Assembly: GCA_964250765.1 (NCBI GenBank)
Contig: CAXUHF010000005.1
Location: 1 to 64,000, forward strand
Direction of reading: 5' to 3'
Length of the DNA stretch: 64,000 nucleotides
DNA from: JBBQVS01 sp964250765
Lineage (GTDB): Bacteria; Chloroflexota; Ktedonobacteria; Ktedonobacterales; Ktedonobacteraceae
This document shows positions 35,521 to 42,679 of the stretch, piece by piece. The number at the start of each line of letters is the position of its first letter. The first letter of the stretch is position 1. The notes below the pieces were generated by a model. The model did not search any database, was not told the origin of the DNA, and was given only the letters and a program-made list of their open reading frames with translations. The position numbers and the translations under genes are program-made.

Positions 35521-36243
35521 GTGGCAACTCATCTCTATTTGATACGTCATGGGCAGGCAATTAGTGCTGTGGAGAGATCTCTGGAAGATACGCGGCTTTC
35601 ACCATTGGGCATAAAGCAGGCAGAGCACTTGCGCGACCGTCTAGCCGCAACCCAAGAAATTCGTGCCGATGTTCTCATTAGTAGTACCATGAATCGCGCA
35701 CGTCATACGGCCGAAATCATTGCGCCTGCATTGAAACTACCAATTACGTTCGACGAAGAGGTCGAAGAGTGGCGTGATGGCGATTATGAGAACATGACAC
35801 AAGAGGAGCGACAAGTCCAATTCAAGACAACACCTATAGCAGAATGGCCCTATTTACGTATTGCGCCTGGGGCTGAGACATGGGCAGAGTTTAATCTGCG
35901 TATGGGAACTGCGCTCAACCGCATCACTCAGGAGTATGCAGGAAAAACTATTGTGATTGTGTGTCACGGCGGAATTATTGATGGCTCATTTCAGCTCTTC
36001 TTTGGTCTGAGTACTTTGCAATTCCCGCGTGCGCTGTTTGGAGGTACAAGAAATACTTCTATCACATATTGGAGCAAGGACTTATCAGAGGAATATGGTA
36101 TTCCGCCAACGTGGTATTTGGAACGCTACAACGACGCTATGCACCTGCGTGATATTTCCTCAATGGTGCGTATTCCGTGGGGGGAGATTTCTGCAAAGCC
36201 TGTGGATAACAACGATAAGCCAGAAGTGCCAACGGATGAGTAA
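35521..36243 (+). CDS. Histidine phosphatase family protein (phosphoglycerate mutase-like)
   Basis: The catalytic RHG motif is at residues 8-10 (LYLIRHGQAIS). The second phosphate-pocket Arg lies in STMNRARHTAEII, the Glu in VEEWRDGDYENM, and the second His in VIVCHGGIIDGSF. The length of 240 residues suits a broad-specificity phosphatase rather than a glycolytic mutase. The start is GTG with GAAAGGA upstream. A bidirectional terminator separates it from the converging RRM gene. Confidence 0.92.
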   Translation: MATHLYLIRHGQAISAVERSLEDTRLSPLGIKQAEHLRDRLAATQEIRADVLISSTMNRARHTAEIIAPALKLPITFDEEVEEWRDGDYENMTQEERQVQFKTTPIAEWPYLRIAPGAETWAEFNLRMGTALNRITQEYAGKTIVIVCHGGIIDGSFQLFFGLSTLQFPRALFGGTRNTSITYWSKDLSEEYGIPPTWYLERYNDAMHLRDISSMVRIPWGEISAKPVDNNDKPEVPTDE

Positions 36244-36244
36244 C

Positions 36245-36282
36245 AAAAAGTGGCTACCTCTTTATTGAGGTAGCCACTTTTT
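36245..36282. terminator. Bidirectional intrinsic terminator
   Basis: AAAAAGTGGCTACCTC (36245-36260) pairs perfectly with 36267-36282, giving A and T runs on both sides. It starts 2 bp after the phosphatase stop and 16 bp before the end of the RRM gene, so it can serve both. Confidence 0.92.
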
Positions 36283-36297
36283 GTAGCGTTTTTGAGA

Positions 36298-36603
36298 TTA
36301 GTAGCGGTCGTTGCTGCTATAGTTTGACCGTCGGTCTCTGCTCTGATAATCATTGCGGGCTGGACGCTCGCGGGCTTCGTTTACCGTAATGGTTCTGTTG
36401 CCCAGCACTGTGCCATTTAGATGCTCCATGGCGCGTCGTGCATCATCATCTGTTGTCATCTCGACAAAGCCAAAGCCCTTGCTACGTCCGGTCTCACGGT
36501 CTGTAATCACGCTTGCGTTCGCAACGGCACCAGCCTGCTCAAAAAGGCTAATCAAATCTTGATCGGTTGTTGAATAGGGAAGTCCCCCAACGTAAAGTCT
36601 CAT
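36298..36603 (-). CDS. RRM-domain RNA-binding protein
   Basis: Single RNA-recognition motif of the type found in cyanobacteria and some Chloroflexota. RNP2 is LYVGGL (residues 3-8) and RNP1 is KGFGFVEM at about 42-49, with the exposed aromatic residues in place. The C-terminal tail is Arg/Asn/Ser-rich (RDRRSNYSSNDRY), probably disordered and RNA-binding. I place the start at 36603, where AGGAGCAATATACAT precedes the ATG; a longer frame to 36666 is not homologous. Such proteins often respond to cold. Confidence 0.93.
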   Translation of the reverse strand: MRLYVGGLPYSTTDQDLISLFEQAGAVANASVITDRETGRSKGFGFVEMTTDDDARRAMEHLNGTVLGNRTITVNEARERPARNDYQSRDRRSNYSSNDRY

Positions 36604-36791
36604 ATGTATATTGCTCCTGTAGACATTCCTCTTGACGCTCGTAGAAACCATTTCTCGCAGAAGCAATTCAATTCGGTAGCATGTCTCTCATACTATAGAT
36701 AACGCAACGGTGAGGTATTCTATTCCCAATGCGTAAAATAACATATATCATAGTCAGGAGAAACCATTGCGGGAATGAGGAAGAGAAAAAT

Positions 36792-37013
36792 ATGTATAAG
36801 CAAATTTCGCATCCCTGTGATGCATTACTACAACAATGGAGCATAAGGCGTGAACTAGCACATTACTACTTCACTAAGTTGTTGCGTCTTTCTCCAAGCG
36901 ATCCTCATGTAGAGGAACAGAGACAAGAGATAAGCGAAAAGTTGTATGTAGCGCGAATAGCACTTAAACAAGTAGCAGACCAATTGCAGAGCTGTCAGCA
37001 AGAACATGGATAG
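36792..37013 (+). CDS. Hypothetical 73-residue protein
   Basis: Not recognised. Predicted helical: RRELAHYYFTKLLRLSPSDP and YVARIALKQVADQLQSC look like two antiparallel helices. GAGGAAGAG precedes the ATG at 36792; the in-frame ATG at 36729 has no ribosome site. A strong terminator follows within 5 bp of the stop, which supports a real gene. Confidence 0.65.
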   Translation: MYKQISHPCDALLQQWSIRRELAHYYFTKLLRLSPSDPHVEEQRQEISEKLYVARIALKQVADQLQSCQQEHG

Positions 37014-37017
37014 ATGT

Positions 37018-37063
37018 GAATAGAAAATGCGCTGAATGCAGATATTCAGCGCATTTTCTATTC
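37018..37063. terminator. Bidirectional terminator hairpin
   Basis: Perfect 20 nt arms (37018-37037 and 37044-37063) around a 6 nt loop. It lies between the converging 73-residue gene and the sugar permease gene. AT-rich stem ends replace a classical T-run. Confidence 0.85.
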
Positions 37064-37078
37064 ATGTTTGTTTCTGTA

Positions 37079-38356
37079 TTAGCGCCCACTCTTACTGGCA
37101 GCTTGAATACGACGGATAACAGCATCAACTGTGACTGCAAGCAAGAGAACGGAACCTTCGACAATTTCTCTTACGTCTGTTCCCTGACTACGAAGCGCGA
37201 GACCATTTTCCAGGCTACCGATAATCAGTGTACCAAGCACGATAGACCAGATAGACCCCTTGCCACCAAAGAGACTTACTCCTCCAATGACGGCTGCGGC
37301 GATGGCATCAAGAAGAAGCGTTGGGTCAACTGCACTAGCCACTGCATTGCCATACGAGGCAGCGAGTACACCACCAACGGCAGCAAGCGCGGAACATAGG
37401 GCAAAAATTGACATGCGAATAAGTACGACGTTAATACCAGCACGTCTCGCCGCCTCTGCATTGCCTCCTACTGCATAGATGTAGCGACCATACCGTGTTT
37501 TTGTGAGAATGATCCAGAAGATGAGAATTAAGCCAAAGAGAATCGCAGCTCCATTTGGAACACCAAGATAAAGACCAGGCGTGGGAGCAGGAGTATTTTC
37601 AAGGATTGCCACGACTCCTTCAACAATCACGACAACAAGACCGATTTGCAGACCAATTTGAAGCCATGACTTCGTTCTCAGTCCAAGACGCTGACGTTGC
37701 GTGCGCTCCCAAATTAGGGCTGCTGCATAGAGTATGACTGCAAGCGTGGGTAGACCAACACCGAGTATATCGGGCAAAAAGCTATGCGAACTACCTGCTA
37801 TAGACAGAATGAACGGGTTAGCAATAATCAGTGTCGCTTGCCCATTTAGAAAAGTTAAAAGGAGACCTGAGTAGGCAATAGACGCGGCTAGTGTTACGAT
37901 GAAAGAGGGAATACGCAAAAAGGCGATGAAAAAGCCATTGATCGTGCCAACCAGAGCACCAACTACTATGGCAATAATAATAGCTCCGAGGGCTGGAATG
38001 CCGTAGCGTTCAGAAAGCACGCCCATGATGACGGCACAAAATGTACTAACAACTGCGACGGAGAGGTCAATTTCGCCAAGAAGCAAAACAAATGTGACTG
38101 CTAGTGAGTCCACACCAATTGAAGTAATCTCAAGCAGCAAATTTGATAAGTTACCGGGTGTAAGAAAAAGACCACCGGTGGTAAGTTCAAAATACACTGC
38201 TATAACAATAAATGTGAGCAGAACAGGGAGAAAGCCGAGATCACCACGAAGCAATTGTCCAAAAGAACGCCTTTGTGTATAAGAGGGTGCTTCTACCGTA
38301 GAAGCTGCTACATTGGTACTACTAGGGGTAGGATTTTTATCGACAAGTTCACTCAT
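37079..38356 (-). CDS. Monosaccharide ABC transporter permease (XylH-like, CUT2)
   Basis: Membrane channel of a pentose/hexose importer. The 425-residue protein has about ten or more hydrophobic segments. It shows the CUT2 permease landmarks LLGEIDLSVAVVSTFCAVIM, PSFIVTLAASIAYSGLL, and the EAA-like loop YAVGGNAEAARRAGINV. The extra segment in the middle (residues ~215-270) makes it longer than RbsC and matches XylH. GGAGCAAAATAAATT precedes the ATG, 3 bp after the ATPase gene. Last gene of the operon binding protein-ATPase-permease. Confidence 0.93.
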   Translation of the reverse strand: MSELVDKNPTPSSTNVAASTVEAPSYTQRRSFGQLLRGDLGFLPVLLTFIVIAVYFELTTGGLFLTPGNLSNLLLEITSIGVDSLAVTFVLLLGEIDLSVAVVSTFCAVIMGVLSERYGIPALGAIIIAIVVGALVGTINGFFIAFLRIPSFIVTLAASIAYSGLLLTFLNGQATLIIANPFILSIAGSSHSFLPDILGVGLPTLAVILYAAALIWERTQRQRLGLRTKSWLQIGLQIGLVVVIVEGVVAILENTPAPTPGLYLGVPNGAAILFGLILIFWIILTKTRYGRYIYAVGGNAEAARRAGINVVLIRMSIFALCSALAAVGGVLAASYGNAVASAVDPTLLLDAIAAAVIGGVSLFGGKGSIWSIVLGTLIIGSLENGLALRSQGTDVREIVEGSVLLLAVTVDAVIRRIQAASKSGR

Positions 38357-38359
38357 AAT

Positions 38360-39208
38360 TTATTTTGCTCCTTCGGCACCATTATTGGTCGTATTTGATT
38401 GCAGCATTCCGCCAAATTCTGCTCCAGTGATGGCTGCTATAACTTGTTCTGGCGTTGTAGTCTTCACGTCAAATGTCGCCGCACGTCTACCGAGCCTCAT
38501 AACGACGACGCGATCGACCACCTCGAACACGTCTGCAAGGTTGTGAGAAATGACCACAACTGCAAGTCCCTGCTCACGAAGCCGAAGAATAAGGTTGAGT
38601 ACTTGTCTAGTCTGCGCGACGCCAAGTGCTGCCGTTGGTTCGTCAAGTAAGATAAGTTTTGCGTTCCGAAGAATAGTTTTTGCCACGGCGATTGACTGAC
38701 GCTGCCCGCCGGAGAGTGAAGCGACGAGGGCGCGTGCCGAAGGAATTTTCACGTCAAGAGTACGCAACACGTTGAGACCTTGACGTTCCATGTCGATCTC
38801 AGATAAAGTACCATAGGGGGCGAGTACTTCTCGGCCTAAAAAGAGGTTGCTGATAACATCCAGGTTATCGCAAAGTGCGAGATCCTGGTAGACCGTTTCA
38901 ATACCAAGACGTGCCGCGACCTGTGGACTTGTAATCTTGACAGGTTGGCCTGCAACGAATACTTCTCCATCATCTGCTGGTCCGACACCAGCAATAGTTT
39001 TGACGAGCGTCGATTTACCCGCTCCGTTGTCTCCAACGAGTCCGACAACTTCGCCATCGTAGACCTCAAAATCGACATCAGTAAGGGCGCGTACTGCGCC
39101 AAAGCTCTTGTTAACACCGCGCATAAGAAGACGGGGTTGCCTTGTTGGTGGTTGTCCAGGTACCGTGTGTAGTTCTCCACCAATGGAAGGGTTAACGCTT
39201 TCTGCCAT
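38360..39208 (-). CDS. Sugar ABC transporter ATP-binding protein, single-domain
   Basis: Powers the XylH-like permease. One complete ABC domain is visible: Walker A GDNGAGKST, Q-loop YQDLALCDN, signature LSGGQRQSIAVAK, Walker B LILLDEPTAALG, and switch His in VVISHN. The length is 282 residues. CUT2 ATPases such as XylG and RbsA usually hold two ABC domains (~500 residues), so this is the short FrcA-like type, which must dimerise. CGGAGGGACTT precedes the ATG. A hairpin lies between it and the upstream binding protein gene. Confidence 0.93.
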   Translation of the reverse strand: MAESVNPSIGGELHTVPGQPPTRQPRLLMRGVNKSFGAVRALTDVDFEVYDGEVVGLVGDNGAGKSTLVKTIAGVGPADDGEVFVAGQPVKITSPQVAARLGIETVYQDLALCDNLDVISNLFLGREVLAPYGTLSEIDMERQGLNVLRTLDVKIPSARALVASLSGGQRQSIAVAKTILRNAKLILLDEPTAALGVAQTRQVLNLILRLREQGLAVVVISHNLADVFEVVDRVVVMRLGRRAATFDVKTTTPEQVIAAITGAEFGGMLQSNTTNNGAEGAK

Positions 39209-39346
39209 AAGTCCCTCCGAATGAGTTTACTGCCTTGTAAAATGGTAGCGGTTAGAAAATGAGGATGGAATACGTGCAGTATACCATCCTCTTTGATTAA
39301 GAACAAGAAGAGAAATGTCCAGGGGTCTCCGTCCTTGTGTGGGAAA

Positions 39347-39420
39347 CAGGGAGACCGCAAGGGTCTCCCTTACACGTAGGGGTTCATGAAGATGTAGGGG
39401 AGACCCTTGCGGTCTCCCTG
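39347..39420. repeat. Hairpin between binding-protein and ATPase genes
   Basis: A 28 nt arm at 39347-39374 pairs with 39393-39420 with one mismatch. The stem is GGGAGACCGCAAGGGTCTCC and is itself built from near-palindromic GGAGACC/GGTCTCC units. A partial extra copy (GGGGTCTCC) lies at 39322-39330. The position just after the binding protein stop suggests partial termination or mRNA protection, which raises binding-protein level relative to the membrane subunits. Confidence 0.7.
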
Positions 39421-39454
39421 CATTTTCACGCGTTTCCTCCGCAAGGATGGAGAA

Positions 39455-40606
39455 CTAGCACACGCCGTCAGTGCCAGCAGGAACACCTGTGCAGACATCA
39501 GACTTGGTAACGAAACCATCGGCAATAACTGTCGAGGCAATGTTCGTCTTATCAACTGCAACAGGGGTTTCGAGAATCGAAGGAATTGATGCTGACCCTT
39601 TAGGATTTTTCAGGGTCACGCCGTTGGTCAATGAAGCGGTATCCGTACCAGCAGAGATAGCCTTGACGAGACTAATTGTCGCGTTTGCCTCTTTGTTGAT
39701 AGCCTTGTAGACGGTCATCGCTTGATCGCCTGTAAGAATATTGTGGATACCTGCAACGGTGGCATCTTGCCCTGTGACAAGGACCTTACCATTCAATTGC
39801 TTGGTCTTGAGTGCTGCAATAACAGAGTTCGCCATACCATCGTTAGCGACGTATGCGACGCCAACTTTGCCCTGGCTTGCTGTAAGAGCACCGTTCATTT
39901 CGGTGCGAGCTGTATCGTTGTCCCAGTTTGGAGTGTATGTCTCATACACCTTCTTGAGATTACCTGCACTAATGAGTGGATCAAGTGCAGTGTGAGCACC
40001 ATCATGGAACAGAATAGCGTTATTGTCTGTCTGCGCTCCGTCGATCATGATAAGGTTGTTACTCGTTTTTGTGTAGTCCTTGTAGTGATCGGCGACATAC
40101 TGTCCCTGAAGCTGTCCGACCTTCTGATTGTCAAATGAGACGTAGTAGCTGAGGTCATCGGAAAAAATCAGGCGGTCATAGGCGATAACTGGAACGTTCT
40201 TTGCTTTTGCCTGCGTCACAATAGCTGCAGCAGCAGAGCTATCAGCAGCACCAACGACTAGGATACAGTCGCCTTTTGTCAGGTCTGCTTGTGCCTGTGT
40301 CTGTTGCACAGAGGCAACACCACCCGCGTTATTATAGTCTACTGTTGCGCCTGGAATCGCACTCTGGATACCTTGTGTCAAGAGTGGGCGATCTTTGCTA
40401 TCCCAGCGAGCAGACGATGCTGTCTCTGGAAGAAGTACGCCGACTTTTTTACAGCCTTGTCCTGGTTTGGCTGAGGCGGTTGTAGTACCACTACTACCCG
40501 TGGTACCACTCGTGCTGCTGGTGCTGTTGCCGCAGGCAGCGAGCATAATGGAGATAAGGATAACTCCGAATAATGCGCTCAATTGCTTGTAACTAAATAG
40601 TTTCAT
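39455..40606 (-). CDS. Sugar-binding lipoprotein of ABC transporter (XylF-like)
   Basis: Periplasmic-binding-protein-like receptor of the CUT2 importer. A signal peptide ends in lipobox LAAC (Cys25), followed by a Ser/Thr/Gly linker. The mature part is a Peripla_BP_4 fold with LLPETASSARWDSKDRPLLT, VIAYDRLIFSDDLSYYVSFD, GKVGVAYVANDGMANSVIAA and TGQDATVAGIHNILTGDQAM, close to D-xylose-binding proteins. I chose the ATG at 40606 (GGAAGGAC upstream). A small hairpin (TTGCCG/CGGCAA at 40638-40654) lies in its leader. Xylose is the best guess for the ligand. Confidence 0.93.
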   Translation of the reverse strand: MKLFSYKQLSALFGVILISIMLAACGNSTSSTSGTTGSSGTTTASAKPGQGCKKVGVLLPETASSARWDSKDRPLLTQGIQSAIPGATVDYNNAGGVASVQQTQAQADLTKGDCILVVGAADSSAAAAIVTQAKAKNVPVIAYDRLIFSDDLSYYVSFDNQKVGQLQGQYVADHYKDYTKTSNNLIMIDGAQTDNNAILFHDGAHTALDPLISAGNLKKVYETYTPNWDNDTARTEMNGALTASQGKVGVAYVANDGMANSVIAALKTKQLNGKVLVTGQDATVAGIHNILTGDQAMTVYKAINKEANATISLVKAISAGTDTASLTNGVTLKNPKGSASIPSILETPVAVDKTNIASTVIADGFVTKSDVCTGVPAGTDGVC

Positions 40607-40776
40607 CGTTGAATTTGTCCTTCCGGTTTTGCCGTACTTCGGCAATACATGCTTGAAACTGTAACACATCGTTACGGTCTCTCTGTATACAACGTTGTTC
40701 AAAACTCCCTATACGCTTCTCTTCGATGATTGCTCCTTCCCGACATGGAGTACTACATATGAGTTTGTCTAGCTCC

Positions 40777-42147
40777 CTAGACGGTTGCCAGAACGCGTCT
40801 GCCTTCTACTTCGGTAGTGGCGGCCTCTTCGCGTGCTATAAGTACGCGTTCCCATGCCTTAAAAAATGGATAATATAGAAGTGCGGAGACAGCGAGATCA
40901 AAGAACTGCAAAATGCTTCCTCTGATATCGCCTCCTGTTGCCAGAAAGCCACTGACTCCGAGGGGTACGGTAAAGGGTTGTATCACGATTGGTACATGCA
41001 CCCAGTTGAGTGCAAACACAATGTAATTGATTGTTACGATCACAACTGGTACACACACAAAGGGAATCATCATGATTGGGTTCAGCACCATTGGGACACC
41101 GAAGGTGACAGGTTCATTGATATTGAATATCGCAGGACCAAGTGCAACTTTGCCAACCGTGCGTAACTGTGTTGAGCGTGAGCGTAACATATATATCACC
41201 AGGGGCCATGTCGCACCAGAGCCACCGAGATGAGCAAAAATGTGGAAAAAAGGTTCCGTGACGATGCCGTGTCCACCTGTCGCATTCGCTGCTAACGTGG
41301 TAAACCAGAACGGTGCCGCAATAGCTGTAACGACGTTCATCCCATGAATACCAACCGACCAAAGCAACATCATCAAGATGATTTCAAGCAATGCTGCCGG
41401 ATAGCTGTCCTGTACGACAACCAGCGGCTGAAAAAGGTTCATAAGCAGGATTGGTAACGTCAACTGATGTGTGATCAACAGATGCGTCGTCGAGTCCATC
41501 GTTGTATACGTATGTGAACTAATGAACCATTCAAGTCCCCATACAGCTATGAGCAGTAGCAGTGTCGGTACGAGAGCCTCGAATGCTCGTTTGACGTTTG
41601 GTGGCACGGTCTTTGGTAGATTTATGGTAAAGCGCGAACCACGAAAGCGGCGCATAACCTCGGTTGCGAGAATACCCATCAGAATACCAACAAGTAGCCC
41701 TTGTCCTCCAAGATAGGGCAGGACTTCGCCAAGAGGCATTGTGGTTAAATCACGCGTGGGCATACTTGCTACCAGGAACAGGACCATCGCCAGAATGCCA
41801 GGTTGTACTGGTTCCGTGCGGCGATATTGTGCCAAGCTGTAGGCGACACCGAACGAGAGAAAGACTGCCATAAGTCCGAATGAAAGCTGAAATGGCACAA
41901 GAATAGCATTCTCGTATGGCTTCAAAAATATTTGTAATGCTGGAATGGGTGGATTTGCTAGGACAAGGAAGAGACTGCCCGCGATAATTAACGGTAGCGT
42001 AAAAATAATGAAGGCATCTCGGATAGCTTGCAAATAAATATTGCTGGCAAGCATACCAAGTGGCGGCACAAGATAGCGTTCAAATAGCTCGCTTGTACGT
42101 TCTATAAAGCCGATGGAGCTTTGTCCTTCATTCTGCTGCTTGCTCAC
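40777..42147 (-). CDS. PTS IIC component, lactose/cellobiose family
   Basis: Membrane channel of a phosphotransferase system for a beta-glucoside or disaccharide. About ten hydrophobic segments are visible. Family landmarks are RYLVPPLGMLASNIYLQAIR, the substrate-site GPAIFNINEPVTFGVPMVLN (the NEP motif) and WSVGIHGMNVV. The 456-residue length is normal for CelB/LicC. The GTG start overlaps the stop of the IIB gene (GTGA), so translation is coupled. No IIA gene lies nearby. Confidence 0.94.
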   Translation of the reverse strand: MSKQQNEGQSSIGFIERTSELFERYLVPPLGMLASNIYLQAIRDAFIIFTLPLIIAGSLFLVLANPPIPALQIFLKPYENAILVPFQLSFGLMAVFLSFGVAYSLAQYRRTEPVQPGILAMVLFLVASMPTRDLTTMPLGEVLPYLGGQGLLVGILMGILATEVMRRFRGSRFTINLPKTVPPNVKRAFEALVPTLLLLIAVWGLEWFISSHTYTTMDSTTHLLITHQLTLPILLMNLFQPLVVVQDSYPAALLEIILMMLLWSVGIHGMNVVTAIAAPFWFTTLAANATGGHGIVTEPFFHIFAHLGGSGATWPLVIYMLRSRSTQLRTVGKVALGPAIFNINEPVTFGVPMVLNPIMMIPFVCVPVVIVTINYIVFALNWVHVPIVIQPFTVPLGVSGFLATGGDIRGSILQFFDLAVSALLYYPFFKAWERVLIAREEAATTEVEGRRVLATV

Positions 42148-42476
42148 GTTGCTGTTTTCCCTTTTCGGAGCGTTGCGAGAAGGTGTTGTACCTGCTCGAC
42201 GACCGCCTGTCCATTCATCGTTGCATAGTGAAAAGGTTCGATCATGGCGACTGGCTTGTCCACTGATGTTGCCAGTTGCTCTATATTTTTGCGTAAATGC
42301 CGAATCTGTGGCGCGATAAGCACGACATCACAGGTCTCGACGTTTGCTGCATACTCGCCTGCACTCAACGCTTCAACGGTAAGTTCGTACTTACTCTCTT
42401 GCGCTGCGCTAAGCATACTTTCTACCAGCAAACTGGTAGACATGCCCCAACTGCAGACAATCAATACATGGATCAT
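42144..42476 (-). CDS. PTS IIB component, lactose/cellobiose family
   Basis: Cytoplasmic phosphotransfer protein that passes phosphate from IIA to the sugar. The phospho-cysteine is Cys8 in LIVCSWGMSTSLLV, and the loop after the first strand matches CelA/LicB. VVLIAPQIRHL and KPVAMIEPFHYATMNG are further family motifs. GAGGTGCC precedes the ATG. First gene of the IIB-IIC operon, placed behind a -24/-12 promoter about 100 bp upstream. Confidence 0.94.
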   Translation of the reverse strand: MIHVLIVCSWGMSTSLLVESMLSAAQESKYELTVEALSAGEYAANVETCDVVLIAPQIRHLRKNIEQLATSVDKPVAMIEPFHYATMNGQAVVEQVQHLLATLRKGKTAT

Positions 42477-42579
42477 GGCACCTCGTTCCCAGTGTTTTGT
42501 GTTTCGCGCTGTGTGTTCGTCCTGATGCCATGTAACACACTACACAGAATATGGAATTTTTCGGGTCTGTAGTATATAG

Positions 42580-42596
42580 AGCAAGAAGCATGCCAA
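42580..42596 (-). promoter_or_regulatory. Sigma-54 (-24/-12) promoter of PTS operon
   Basis: On the minus strand TTGGCATGCTTCTTGCT matches the consensus YTGGCACGNNNNTTGCW. The invariant GG and GC are present and exactly 12 bp apart. Transcription would begin near 42570, about 95 nt before the IIB ATG. The upstream gene encodes a sigma-54 activator of the LevR type, which supports the call. Confidence 0.8.
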
Positions 42597-42597
42597 A

Positions 42598-42623
42598 TAG
42601 TGTGTAGCACAGATAGCACACTA
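42598..42623. promoter_or_regulatory. Inverted repeat next to the -24 element
   Basis: TAGTGTG and CACACTA flank 12 bp immediately upstream of the sigma-54 promoter; a direct repeat ATAAGCAA at 42633-42640 and 42644-42651 lies a little further up. Either could be an activator-binding site, although sigma-54 activators usually bind further upstream. Assignment is tentative. Confidence 0.4.
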
Positions 42624-42679
42624 TATATTGTGATAAGCAACGAATAAGCAAGAGCATCCCCTTGCGGGTACCCTTGCCC

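Noticed and set aside
39316..39425. Repeated GGAGACC/GGTCTCC units as a CRISPR-like array
   Set aside because: Units are palindromic and unevenly spaced, with no uniform spacers and no cas genes; a hairpin explains them.
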